Below, in pieces: positions 32,474 to 41,547 of a stretch of DNA of 64,000 nucleotides. The notes under the pieces are model-generated. The model was not told the origin of the DNA. It worked only from the letters and a program-made list of their open reading frames with translations, and did not search any database. This DNA is from Seohaeicola saemankumensis (GTDB lineage: Bacteria > Pseudomonadota > Alphaproteobacteria > Rhodobacterales > Rhodobacteraceae): positions 186,001 to 250,000 of the forward strand of contig NZ_JAINWI010000009.1 of NCBI RefSeq assembly GCF_021021435.1. The letters run 5' to 3'. Numbering within the stretch: the first letter of the stretch is position 1; the number at the start of each line of letters is the position of its first letter. A program made the translations under genes and the position numbers.

Positions 32474-33666
32474 GCAGCGGCCTCCGCCAAGGTATCGGCA
32501 GAAAGGCGGCGTTCGACGATCCGCGCCATGATGGATGCGCCCACCGGCAACACCTCGGTGCCCAGCACGAAACCGGGATTGTGCAGCGGCACATTGCCGG
32601 TATGGCCGACACGGCAATAGGCACCGGGCACGACTTTCAGCATATCGGCAAAATCCTCGGACCCTGTTGCGGGTTCGTCATTGCGGCTGATCATCTCCTC
32701 GCCCACGATATCGCGGGCCGCGTCCATATAGGCGTCTGACAGATCGTCATCGTTCATCAGAACGTCAAAGACATTCCGCAGATCGACCTTGATCTCGGCC
32801 CCGTAGGCGGTGCCGAAACCAGCGCAGATTTCCTTCATGCGGGTTTCCGCGATGGCATAGACCTCGTCCTTGAAATAGCGGATCGTGCCACAGATCTGCG
32901 CGGTTTCGGGGATCACGTTATAGGCCGAACCGGCATGGATCTGCGTGACCGACAGCACGCAGGTGTCCAAAGGTGCGACGTTGCGGCTGACGATGGTCTG
33001 CAACTGGCCGACCAGCGCTGTGGCCGTCACCAACGCATCGCGCGATTGCTGGGGCATGGCCGCGTGGCTGCCCTTGCCCGTGACGGTAATGTCGAAAAAC
33101 GCGGCCCCCGCCATCGCGCGGCCCTTGCAGATACCGACGGTGCCCGGCTGGCCATTGGGTGAATTGTGCATCCCGTAAACCTCGTCACAGGGAAAGCGGT
33201 CAAACAGGCCATCGGCCAGCATGCCGCGCGCACCGCCCAGCCCTTCCTCTGCGGGTTGGAAGATCATCACGGCGGTGCCGTCGAAATCACGCGTGGCGGC
33301 CAGATGTTTGGCCGCCCCCAGCAGCATCGTGGTGTGGCTGTCATGGCCGCAAGCGTGCATTTTCCCTGCATTGGTCGAGGAATAGGGCAGGTTCGTCTGC
33401 TCGTGGATCGGCAGCGCGTCCATATCGGCACGCAGACCCACGCGTTTGCCGCCCGCATCCTTGCCACCGCGCCCGTAGATGATGCCAACGACGCCGGTGA
33501 TGCCGATACCTGTGTGGACCTCATCGACACCGTAGCTACGCAGTTTATCTGCCACGATGGCGGCTGTGCGCTGCTCTTCCAGCCCGATTTCGGGATGGGC
33601 GTGCAAGTCTTTGAAAATCGCTGTCAGCTCCTCCGTGCTGGCCTCGATCACGGGCAGAATATTCAT
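32470..33666 (-). CDS. M20 family amidohydrolase, hippurate-hydrolase-like
   Basis: A 398-residue M20D amidohydrolase. Metal-site motifs are ADMDALPIHE, HACGHDSHTTMLLGAA and FQPAEEGLGGARGML. The dimerisation domain follows, and the second ligand set includes NDEPATGSEDFADML. Members hydrolyse N-acyl amino acids such as hippurate or N-acetylated amino acids. The start at 33666 has a strong GAGGAGAG site; the ATG at 33687 is less well placed. Two different M20 enzymes next to a Dpp importer suggest stepwise cleavage of acylated dipeptides or amides. Confidence 0.92.
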   Translation of the reverse strand: MNILPVIEASTEELTAIFKDLHAHPEIGLEEQRTAAIVADKLRSYGVDEVHTGIGITGVVGIIYGRGGKDAGGKRVGLRADMDALPIHEQTNLPYSSTNAGKMHACGHDSHTTMLLGAAKHLAATRDFDGTAVMIFQPAEEGLGGARGMLADGLFDRFPCDEVYGMHNSPNGQPGTVGICKGRAMAGAAFFDITVTGKGSHAAMPQQSRDALVTATALVGQLQTIVSRNVAPLDTCVLSVTQIHAGSAYNVIPETAQICGTIRYFKDEVYAIAETRMKEICAGFGTAYGAEIKVDLRNVFDVLMNDDDLSDAYMDAARDIVGEEMISRNDEPATGSEDFADMLKVVPGAYCRVGHTGNVPLHNPGFVLGTEVLPVGASIMARIVERRLSADTLAEAAA

Positions 33667-33711
33667 GTCTCTCTCCTCGGTATTCACATTGGGGTCTATG
33701 TTTGGATGGGA

Positions 33712-35373
33712 TCAGGCAGCGCCCAGTTCCCTGAAATTGGCAAAATCCCATGCGCGGCCGGGGGCCGCTTCGATCAGGGATCTGGTATATTCATGCTGCG
33801 GATCGGCCAGAACGGCTGCAGCAGGTCCCTGCTCTACGACAACGCCGCGCTGCATGACGATCACATCGTCGCAAATCTGGGCCGCAACACGCAGGTCATG
33901 GGTGATGAAAACGATGGTGATACCCAGCTTTTCCTGCAAATCGTCCAGCAGTTCCAGCACCTGCGCCTGCACCGACACGTCCAGCGCCGACACGGCCTCG
34001 TCGGCGACAAGCACATCGGGCTGCATCATCACGGCCCGTGCAATCGCAATACGCTGGCGCTGGCCGCCGGAAAACTGGTGCGGATAGCGATCGAGGCTGT
34101 CGCGCGGCAGGCCCACGATCCCCATCAGTTCAGCCGCGCGGGCCATCGCATCGCGGGCCGAGGTGCCATAGTTCACAGGCCCCTCGATCAGACTGCGCCC
34201 GACCGTCCAGCGCGGGTTGAGCGAACGGAAAGGGTCCTGAAACACAACCTGCAAATGCTGGCGATGCGGCTTGAGCTGCGCGCGCGACAGATGCGCGATA
34301 TCGGTATCGCGCAGATGGATCGCACCCGAAGTCGGCGCGATCAGCCGCATGATGCAGCGCGCTACAGTCGATTTGCCCGAGCCGGATTCCCCCACGATGC
34401 CCAATGTGCGACCGCGCGCCACGTCGAAGGTCACATCCTTGGCCGCATGGGTGCCCGGACGTTTCACGAAGAAACCACCCCCGCCATAGATCATATCAAG
34501 GCTCTCGACCCGCAGCACCGGATCACCCCCCGGAACGGGTCGCGCCGCGCGAGGCACCAGGCTGGGGACCGCGCGCAAAAGCTTCTGTGTATAGTCCTGC
34601 TTGGGCGCGCGTAGCAGCGTCTCGATCGGCGCGTTTTCCACCAGATCGCCTGATTTCATCACATAGACGGTATCGGCAATCTCGGCGACGACGCCCATAT
34701 CGTGGGTGATGAACAGCACGGCTGTGCCGTGTTTCTCCTGCAACTCGGCGATCAGCGACAGGATCTGCTGCTGTGTGGTCACATCCAGCGCTGTTGTCGG
34801 CTCGTCCGCGATCAGCAGTTCCGGCTCAAGCACAAGCGCCATTGCGATCATGATGCGCTGACGCTGCCCGCCTGATAACTGGTGCGGGTAACTGCGGTGG
34901 ATGCGTTCGACATCGGGCAAATGCACGTCCTTCATGATGTCGATCACGCGTTGCCGCCGCTCATGCGCGGACATGCTGGTATGGCTTTCCAGCACTTCTT
35001 CGATCTGGTCGCCCACGCGCATCACGGGGTTCAGCGCGGTCATCGGTTCCTGAAAGATCATCGCGACACGGCGCGCGCGGATATCCTGCATCGCGTTCTG
35101 GCTCTGCGACAGCAAATCGGTGCCGGACAGGGTGATCCTGCCGCCGGTCACAAACAGCGCGTCCTTGGGCAAAAGCCCCATGATCGCCAGCGAGGTCACG
35201 GATTTGCCCGAACCGGACTCGCCCACAAGGCAAACCGTCTCGCCCTGACGGATGGTCAGGCTGATGCGGTTCAATACTGGCGGGGCCTTTGCCGCGGGGG
35301 GCAGGCTGACGGTCAGATTCTCGACCGTCAGGATGGTTTTCGCAGTATCGAAATTGCGCGTCTTGAACAGCAT
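33712..35373 (-). CDS. Dipeptide-type ABC importer, double ATP-binding protein (DppD-DppF fusion)
   Basis: A 553-residue protein with two complete ATPase domains, each with Walker A GESGSGKS, a signature (HQLSGGQRQR and HQFSGGQRQR), and Walker B. The first half resembles DppD (LIADEPTTALDVTTQQQIL) and the second DppF (LVADEAVSALDVSVQAQVL). The second Walker B reads DEAVSAL, common in DppF-type domains. Oligopeptide-interface tails (about residue 280, RAVPSLVPR) lie between the halves. Single-chain fusions are frequent in rhizobial and Rhodobacter relatives. It powers the DppB/DppC permease encoded just upstream. Confidence 0.93.
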   Translation of the reverse strand: MLFKTRNFDTAKTILTVENLTVSLPPAAKAPPVLNRISLTIRQGETVCLVGESGSGKSVTSLAIMGLLPKDALFVTGGRITLSGTDLLSQSQNAMQDIRARRVAMIFQEPMTALNPVMRVGDQIEEVLESHTSMSAHERRQRVIDIMKDVHLPDVERIHRSYPHQLSGGQRQRIMIAMALVLEPELLIADEPTTALDVTTQQQILSLIAELQEKHGTAVLFITHDMGVVAEIADTVYVMKSGDLVENAPIETLLRAPKQDYTQKLLRAVPSLVPRAARPVPGGDPVLRVESLDMIYGGGGFFVKRPGTHAAKDVTFDVARGRTLGIVGESGSGKSTVARCIMRLIAPTSGAIHLRDTDIAHLSRAQLKPHRQHLQVVFQDPFRSLNPRWTVGRSLIEGPVNYGTSARDAMARAAELMGIVGLPRDSLDRYPHQFSGGQRQRIAIARAVMMQPDVLVADEAVSALDVSVQAQVLELLDDLQEKLGITIVFITHDLRVAAQICDDVIVMQRGVVVEQGPAAAVLADPQHEYTRSLIEAAPGRAWDFANFRELGAA

Positions 35374-35377
35374 CGGC

Positions 35378-36262
35378 CTATTCCCCCCGTTTCTTGAGGC
35401 GCGGGTCCAGCAGATCGCGCGCGGTATCGCCCAGCAGGTTGATCGTCAGGATGCACATCGACAGCATCAGGCCGGGCCAGAGGATCAGTTCGGGTTTCAC
35501 GCGGAAATATTGCCGCCCCTCGGCCATAATATTCCCCCATGTCGGGATCTCGGTCGAAACGCCCGCGCCAAGGAAGGACAGGATCGCCTCGGTCAGAATG
35601 GCCGATGCAAGGATATAGGTGCCCTGCACGATCAGTGGTGCCATCGTGTTCGGCATCAGATGCTGGAACAGGATCTTGGGCATGGACGAACCAAGCGCGA
35701 TTGCCGCCTCGACATAGGGTTCCTCGCGCGCGGTCAGCACGACGGACCGCACCAGACGCACGACACGCGGGATTTCGGGAATGGTAATGGCCATGATCAC
35801 CGATGTGATCGACGGCCCGTTCAGCGCCACCAGTGCAATGGCCAGCAGGATCGACGGGATCGCCATAAGGCTGTCCATCACCCGCATGATCAACGTATCA
35901 GCCAAGCGGAAAAAGCCGGCGATCAGGCCGATCACCAACCCGATCAGCACCGACACGACCGCCGCACCGATGCCGATAAGCAAGGAGACCCGCCCACCGA
36001 TCAGGACACGCGAATAGATGTCGCGCCCGAACGGGTCGGTGCCCAGAAAGTGCTCTTCGCTTGGCCCTTGCAGACGGTTCATCGGGTTCATTTCCAGCGG
36101 ATCGAACGGCGCCAGCCATGGCGACAGAAGCGTGACGATCACGATCATCACCAGCACGGCAGCGGCGATCAGCGGACCAACCCCGAGCTTGGCCAATGAC
36201 GGGATCGAGAACAGGCGCAACACCGATTGCATGGCCGAGGCGGGGGGAGCGGAATACGACAT
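35378..36262 (-). CDS. dppC: Dipeptide-type ABC importer permease DppC
   Basis: A 294-residue permease with an N-terminal helix and a transport domain. LVMIVIVTLLSPWLAPFDPLEMN near the start and the HFLGTDPFGRDIYSRVLIGGR motif are diagnostic of DppC/OppC. The coupling EAA-like loop is AAIALGSSMPKILFQHLMPN. The start overlaps the stop of DppB by one base (TGATG), so translation is coupled, and the ATPase gene follows 4 bp later. Confidence 0.94.
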   Translation of the reverse strand: MSYSAPPASAMQSVLRLFSIPSLAKLGVGPLIAAAVLVMIVIVTLLSPWLAPFDPLEMNPMNRLQGPSEEHFLGTDPFGRDIYSRVLIGGRVSLLIGIGAAVVSVLIGLVIGLIAGFFRLADTLIMRVMDSLMAIPSILLAIALVALNGPSITSVIMAITIPEIPRVVRLVRSVVLTAREEPYVEAAIALGSSMPKILFQHLMPNTMAPLIVQGTYILASAILTEAILSFLGAGVSTEIPTWGNIMAEGRQYFRVKPELILWPGLMLSMCILTINLLGDTARDLLDPRLKKRGE

Positions 36263-37206
36263 CAGTAACGGATCCTCGGGTCAAAAATCGTGTAGGAGAT
36301 GTCGATGATCAGGTTCACAACCACATAGGTCGCGCTTGTGATCAGGATCATCGCCTGAATGACCGGATAGTCGCGCGCCAGAATGGCATCGACGGTCAGA
36401 CGGCCTATGCCGGGGATGTTGAACACACTCTCCGTCACAACAACGCCCGAGATCAGCAGCGCGAAACCGGTACCGATGACGGTCAGGATCGGCACGGCCG
36501 CATTCCGCAACGCATGGCGGAACAGCACACGGCTTTCCTTGACGCCCTTGGCGCGGGCGGTGCGGATGTAATCCTCGCCCAGCACTTCCAGCATCGAGGC
36601 GCGGGTCATGCGCGCGATCAGCGCGATGTAGATCGTCGCCAGCGTCAGCGCAGGCAGGATGCCGCGATAGAGAAACTCTCCGAAACCCTTTTCGGCGGGA
36701 GCCGCATAGCCTTGCACCGGCAACCAGCCCAACGTGATCGAAAAGACGAGGATGAAGATATAACCGATCACGAAGACAGGCACGGAAAAGCCCATGACGG
36801 AAAAGCTCATCACCGCATAATCCACCCAGGACCGGTGACGCCATGCAGCCAGCACGCCCATGGGCACAGCAATGGCCACGGCAATCACAATGGTCAGAAG
36901 GGCGATATTGATCGTCGGGAACATACGTTGCCCCACCATCGTAATCACGGGCGTGCCGGAAATCAGCGAGGTGCCCAGATCGCCCTGCAAAAGGCGGCCC
37001 ATCCATGAGATGAACTGCGTATGGATCGGCTGGTTCAGGCCCATCGCCTCGCGGATACGCTCAAGCTGTTCGGGGGTAGCCATGTCGCCTGCGATGATGG
37101 CCGCCGGATCGCCCGGTGTCAGTCGCAGCAACAGGAACACGAAGATCGCAACGATCAGCATCACCGGGATGATCGCCAGAACGCGTCGGATGAGATAGCC
37201 CAGCAT
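36262..37206 (-). CDS. dppB: Dipeptide-type ABC importer permease DppB
   Basis: A 314-residue permease. MLGYLIRRVLAIIPVMLIVA and LRLTPGDPAAIIAG at the N-terminus and the EAA-type loop (RTARAKGVKESRVLFRHALRNA) are typical of DppB/OppB. It pairs with DppC to form the channel. The gap to the binding-protein gene upstream is about 118 bp and holds a stable stem-loop. Confidence 0.94.
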   Translation of the reverse strand: MLGYLIRRVLAIIPVMLIVAIFVFLLLRLTPGDPAAIIAGDMATPEQLERIREAMGLNQPIHTQFISWMGRLLQGDLGTSLISGTPVITMVGQRMFPTINIALLTIVIAVAIAVPMGVLAAWRHRSWVDYAVMSFSVMGFSVPVFVIGYIFILVFSITLGWLPVQGYAAPAEKGFGEFLYRGILPALTLATIYIALIARMTRASMLEVLGEDYIRTARAKGVKESRVLFRHALRNAAVPILTVIGTGFALLISGVVVTESVFNIPGIGRLTVDAILARDYPVIQAMILITSATYVVVNLIIDISYTIFDPRIRY

Positions 37207-37281
37207 CGGAAGCAGACCCTTTCGGCGGGAAATTCAGCAAGGGACGGGCAGCGGGGTATTTGCAACCGCCCGACGGAAGCA

Positions 37282-37308
37282 TCCGGCGCGCGCAAGGCAC
37301 GCGCCGGA
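37282..37308 (-). other. Intercistronic stem-loop after dppA
   Basis: TCCGGCGCG and CGCGCCGGA form a perfect 9-bp stem 16 bp past the binding-protein stop, with no following U-run. It probably stabilises the binding-protein mRNA or causes partial termination, so that the binding protein exceeds the permease. Confidence 0.5.
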
Positions 37309-37324
37309 GCATGTCAGAGAAGGA

Positions 37325-38938
37325 TCACTCTTCTTTCTTGACGTTCCAGAAGACCGGCACCGGCGAGGGCAGCATATCGACGATATTCGACCGGCGCGCC
37401 TGCGGCAGCGCATATTGCCCCACGGGAACGTAAAGAACCTGCTCCATGTTATGGGCCTGAATCTCGGCTGCGACCTTCTGCTGTTCTTCAAGGGAAGAGG
37501 CGGCAATGAACGCGGCTTTCAGTTCCTCGATCTTCTCATCTTCGGGCCAGCCGAACCATGCACCGTCGCCGCGACCGTTCAGCATCGGCGAGACCAGCGG
37601 GCTGGAGATTTCCGGCACCAGCCAGTTGGTGAAGAACATGTTCCAGCCACCATCGGCAGGGGCGTTCTGGCTGGCGCGACGGGTCACAAGGGTCTGCCAG
37701 TCCATCGGCTGCATATCGACGTTGAAGCCCGCGTTCCGCAGCGCCTGCGAGGCGACAACCGGCTGCGCGGCAAGCGCCACAACATCGGTGGGGGCCATCA
37801 GGACGATCGGCGTACCGTCATAGCCGGATTCAGCCAGCAAAGCCTTGGCAGCTTCCAGATCGCCGCCCGAGGTCAGGCTGTCCGAACCGGTTGTATCGGC
37901 CAGTGGCGTGCCGCAACCGAAGATCGCACCGCAGATTTCGTAGTAGTCGGGGTTGCCCACCAGCGCCGACAGGATCGCCTGCTGGTCAAGGGCCATCATC
38001 GCGGCCTGACGCACCTTCACATTATCGAAGGGCGCATGTTTGAAGTTCATCCGGCCAATGGTTTGGTAGCCCAGCGGCTCGCGTTTTTCGTTGATGACAT
38101 CAGGGTCACCTTCCAGCAGCGGCAAAAGATCGACCTGCACGGATTCGATATAGTCGATCTCGTCTCCCAGCAGCGCGTTGATCGCGGTCGAGGCGTCAGG
38201 CATCGTGGACCAAACAACCTTGTCGACATGCACGACCTTGCCGCCAGCCATGTTGTCCGCAGGCTCGTCACGTGGAACATAGTCCTCGTTCTTGACATAG
38301 GTTACGCTGACGCCGGGCTGGAATTCAGCCTCGACGAATTTGAACGGGCCCGATCCGACATGCTCGGTGATCGCGGTATCTGTCGGCGTGGCAGCAATGC
38401 GCGCGGGCATGATAAAGGGCGGCAGGGCCGATTGCTTGCCGATCGTGTCCAGCAATGGCGCGAAGGGTTCGGTCAGTGTCCAGACCAGTGTCTTGTCATC
38501 CGTTGCAGTCAGGCTTTCTGTGCGGTCCATGATGATCTGGCCGCCCGAATCCTTCTCGGCCCAGCGCTTGAGCGAGGCTTCGGCATCGGCCATCGTCACC
38601 GGTGTGCCGTCATGGAACATCAGACCGTCACGCAGGGTGAAAGTATAGACCTTGCCATCCTCGGACACGGACCATTCGGCCATCTGCGGCTGAGGTGCGA
38701 AATTGCCGTCAACAGCTACCAGCACGTCATAGATCATGTAGGCATGGTTACGGGTGATATGCGCGGTGGTAATGATCGGGTCCAGAACGCGCAGGCCCGA
38801 ATGCATCACGGCTGTGATCGTGGTTTCGGCCCATGCGGCGGAACCGGCCAACGCGGTCGAGGCCATCAGGGCCCCCGCCATCAGGTTGCGAACGCGGGAC
38901 GCGCCCTTTGAACGGAAACTTTGTAAAGTCATGGTCAT
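37325..38938 (-). CDS. dppA: Dipeptide-type ABC importer substrate-binding protein DppA
   Basis: A 537-residue family 5 solute-binding protein. It has a long signal peptide (basic start, hydrophobic core to SAAWA, cleavage near residue 38) and family motifs VSEDGKVYTFTLRDGLMFHDGTPVT and VRQAAMMALDQQAIL. It binds peptides or other substrates (glutathione, nickel, opines, cephalosporin-like amides) in the periplasm for the DppBCDF system. Nearby amide hydrolases suggest acylated peptides. A second ATG at 38932 is possible; both keep the signal peptide. Confidence 0.92.
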   Translation of the reverse strand: MTMTLQSFRSKGASRVRNLMAGALMASTALAGSAAWAETTITAVMHSGLRVLDPIITTAHITRNHAYMIYDVLVAVDGNFAPQPQMAEWSVSEDGKVYTFTLRDGLMFHDGTPVTMADAEASLKRWAEKDSGGQIIMDRTESLTATDDKTLVWTLTEPFAPLLDTIGKQSALPPFIMPARIAATPTDTAITEHVGSGPFKFVEAEFQPGVSVTYVKNEDYVPRDEPADNMAGGKVVHVDKVVWSTMPDASTAINALLGDEIDYIESVQVDLLPLLEGDPDVINEKREPLGYQTIGRMNFKHAPFDNVKVRQAAMMALDQQAILSALVGNPDYYEICGAIFGCGTPLADTTGSDSLTSGGDLEAAKALLAESGYDGTPIVLMAPTDVVALAAQPVVASQALRNAGFNVDMQPMDWQTLVTRRASQNAPADGGWNMFFTNWLVPEISSPLVSPMLNGRGDGAWFGWPEDEKIEELKAAFIAASSLEEQQKVAAEIQAHNMEQVLYVPVGQYALPQARRSNIVDMLPSPVPVFWNVKKEE

Positions 38939-39016
38939 CTCTCTCTGTTGCAGTTCGGGTTGGTGGTCATGTGCCCCGCTTTCTGTGGCAGGTACACGGG
39001 CGGTAAAGGAAATGGG

Positions 39017-40552
39017 TCAGCTCTCCTCAAGACTGGGTTCAGACGTCTTGGCGGGCATCCAGCGCACGCCCATCGGTTCAAGCTTCATGCCGGGTGCAAG
39101 ACTTGTCCATGCCAGACGAGCCGGACTGATCGGCATCGGGCCAGGTGCCGTGCAGACGAGGATTGTTTCAGCAATCGGCTGAAAATCCGCGCGAAAGTGG
39201 ACCGAGCTTTTGTTTACAAGGATCGCTTGCGTGGTCGGTTCGATACCCACAAAGCGATACATCTGCTGATCCGCCATTTGTGCCTTATGGGTTGATACCA
39301 CAATCCGCACATCACCGATACGCAGACAAGCGGACGCGCCAAGGTCCAGCGGTGCGCCTCCGTAGAACGGACCGGAAGCGATGAATTTGCCATCCGAAAG
39401 GGTCTCGACCGTGAAGCGAGCCTGAAACGGGCTGTCGCCGGGAATATTCGAAAAACCGCCCAGCGCGATGTCGATCTCGGCGCCCTGCCCCGCCGCATGC
39501 GCGGCTTTGGCCGCGGCAGGATCGACGATGATGCCAATGGCCGCGCGCTGGGCATCGGCACGAACAAGCGCGCGCAACATGCCAGTGGTGTTGCTGTCTC
39601 CGCCCGCACCAGGATTGTCCTGCGTGTCTGCGATCACCACGGGCTTTGTGGCGGTGGCGGCGATGCGGATCGCCTCGGCCACGCCTGCATCGGGATCGAA
39701 CGCCTTGCCCGCAAAGGCAGGCTCGGCGCGGTTTACATCGCCAGCAACCCTATCGGCAGCCGCATCAGCGGCAGTCTGTGTCGCACCATAAGCGACAACC
39801 GTCGGCCCGCATCCGGCGAAATCAGCGGCTGGAAAGCCCGGAAAGAAAGACACCGAGGCCAGATCGCCGCCTTCAAGTGCGGCCATCCGGTCGTATATGC
39901 CTGCCGCCGGCTCCATCACTGTGCTTTGCCACGCAATGGGGATCAGGAAATCCAGCCGCCGGAACGCCTTGGCAAAAGGCGCGCCGCGCACCATCAGCGC
40001 ATCAAGCTGCACCGCCGCGCGGCGGCCTGTTTCGGCCATGTCCACATGCGGATAGGTACGAAAGCCCACCAGCACATCGGCGGCATCAACCATCTGCGCG
40101 GTGATATTGCCGTGCAGGTCCAGCGCCACCGCGATCGGCACATCGGGGCCGACCGCAGCACGCACACGCGCGATCAACGCACCCTCGCCATCATCCTCGT
40201 GCTCGGCCACCATCGCGCCGTGCAGGTCCAGAAAAACACCGTCCAGCGGCAAGGCCGCCGTGATACCCGCCACGATCTCGTCGGCGATTAAATTATAGGC
40301 ACTTTGCGACACATGGGCCGAAGGAATAGCGCCGCACCACAGGATCGGCTGAAGGTTCCAGCCCGCCGCCTCGCCATGCTCGACCGCGCCGCCGATTCCC
40401 AGATTGATTCCACGTCCCGCCTCCATCAGGGCTGCGCCGCGCGCCATGGGCATATAGCCACCGCCCTGAACAAAGCTGGACATATCCGCGAGGCTTGGCG
40501 CGAAAGTATTGGTTTCATGCAGAAATCCTGCAAGCGCCACACGTCTGGTCAT
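39017..40552 (-). CDS. M81 family metallopeptidase (MlrC-like)
   Basis: A 511-residue protein of the MlrC (microcystinase C) family. ALAGFLHETNTFAP, VFLDLHGAMVAEHEDDGEGALI, VALDLHGNIT, FRTYPHVDMAETG and VIADTQDNPGAGGDSNTTGML are the expected metal-binding and catalytic segments. MlrC degrades linear microcystin products, but most homologues act on unknown small peptides. It heads the minus-strand peptide operon and is divergent from an IclR regulator. No signal peptide is seen. Confidence 0.9.
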   Translation of the reverse strand: MTRRVALAGFLHETNTFAPSLADMSSFVQGGGYMPMARGAALMEAGRGINLGIGGAVEHGEAAGWNLQPILWCGAIPSAHVSQSAYNLIADEIVAGITAALPLDGVFLDLHGAMVAEHEDDGEGALIARVRAAVGPDVPIAVALDLHGNITAQMVDAADVLVGFRTYPHVDMAETGRRAAVQLDALMVRGAPFAKAFRRLDFLIPIAWQSTVMEPAAGIYDRMAALEGGDLASVSFFPGFPAADFAGCGPTVVAYGATQTAADAAADRVAGDVNRAEPAFAGKAFDPDAGVAEAIRIAATATKPVVIADTQDNPGAGGDSNTTGMLRALVRADAQRAAIGIIVDPAAAKAAHAAGQGAEIDIALGGFSNIPGDSPFQARFTVETLSDGKFIASGPFYGGAPLDLGASACLRIGDVRIVVSTHKAQMADQQMYRFVGIEPTTQAILVNKSSVHFRADFQPIAETILVCTAPGPMPISPARLAWTSLAPGMKLEPMGVRWMPAKTSEPSLEES

Positions 40553-40635
40553 TCCTGGACTTGGCCCCCGTCCCTCATCGCAAATCGCCCATCACCTGTT
40601 CGCTGGACAGAAAAAAGCGAAACCCGCCTGATTGT

Positions 40636-40656
40636 GTGTATTGCAATGCGATACAC
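40636..40656. promoter_or_regulatory. IclR-type operator, 21-bp palindrome
   Basis: GTGTAT-N9-ATACAC, with further symmetry inside (TGCAATGCG), in the 165-bp gap between the M81 gene and the IclR gene. It is 84 bp from the M81 start and 61 bp from the IclR start, so it can control both directions. Binding by the adjacent IclR protein is inference. Confidence 0.6.
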
Positions 40657-40717
40657 TTGCATCGTAATCTAAGCCTAGAGGTGGCGCTGCCCCTAAGTCA
40701 ACGGCCTTGATGGAGCG

Positions 40718-41530
40718 ATGATGAGAAACACCCTGCGCGCGGAATCCGGTGTCCGTTATTTAAGCGATGAACAGCGCGCGGACCCGCTTTTCACGAATTC
40801 CATCGCCCGCGCCATGCAGGTGCTGGCTGCGTTCCACCATGCCGACCGCCCTCTGTCACTGGCCGATATTGCACAGGGCGCGGGGATTGACCGAAGTGCG
40901 GCACAGCGAATCGTTCATACATTGCGCAGCCTTGGCTATATCCGTCGCGATGCCGAGGATCGCGGCTATTTGCCGGGTATCCGCATTCTGGATCACACGC
41001 TGGATTTTCTGCGGATGGATCCGTTGATCCAGCGGGCAACGCCGGTGATTCTGGAACTGCGCCGTAATGTGCGCGAACGGGTGGACCTGTCGCTTTTTGA
41101 CGGTCAACGCGTGGTCTATGCCGCGCGAATGCAAAGCAAGCGCGAGACATTCTATGCCACGCTGGTGGGTCATAGCGTGCCGACATTTTGCTCCTCCGGT
41201 GGCTGGGCGATCATGGCGCGCCTGTCCGAGGAGGAGGCCAGTGCAATCGTTAAAGCCTCGGACAGGATGCCGTTCACGCCGCGCACCCTGACAGATCCCG
41301 ACCATATCATGGAGGAGGTCGCAGCGACCCGCGCGCGCGGCTATAGTATCGCGGTCGAACAAATCCTGCTGGGCGAGGTGGCGATCGGCGTGGCCGTCAC
41401 CGGCCCGCAAGGTCGCCCCGTCGCGGCGATCCATGTCGCTGGGTCATTGTCGGAATGGACAGCGCAGGATTTCAGCACCCGCGTCGCTCCTCTTGCACTG
41501 GAAGCGGCACGCGCCATCAGCCATATATGA
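40718..41530 (+). CDS. IclR family transcriptional regulator
   Basis: A 270-residue IclR regulator. The N-terminal winged helix lies at about residues 25-90 (SLADIAQGAGIDRSAAQRIV, LGYIRRDAEDRGYL), and the effector-binding domain follows with LVGHSVPTFCSSGGWAIMARLSE and YSIAVEQILLGEVAIGVAV. It probably senses a product of the hydrolases next to it. It is transcribed toward a penicillin-acylase-type gene 17 bp downstream and away from the M81-Dpp-M20 operon. The second ATG at 40721 is an equally possible start. Confidence 0.93.
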   Translation: MMRNTLRAESGVRYLSDEQRADPLFTNSIARAMQVLAAFHHADRPLSLADIAQGAGIDRSAAQRIVHTLRSLGYIRRDAEDRGYLPGIRILDHTLDFLRMDPLIQRATPVILELRRNVRERVDLSLFDGQRVVYAARMQSKRETFYATLVGHSVPTFCSSGGWAIMARLSEEEASAIVKASDRMPFTPRTLTDPDHIMEEVAATRARGYSIAVEQILLGEVAIGVAVTGPQGRPVAAIHVAGSLSEWTAQDFSTRVAPLALEAARAISHI

Positions 41531-41547
41531 CCTGATCGGAGAGAGTT

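Noticed and set aside
37415-38911. A 498-codon frame on the plus strand across dppA
   Set aside because: It mirrors the binding-protein gene, which has a signal peptide and family motifs; the antisense translation has none.
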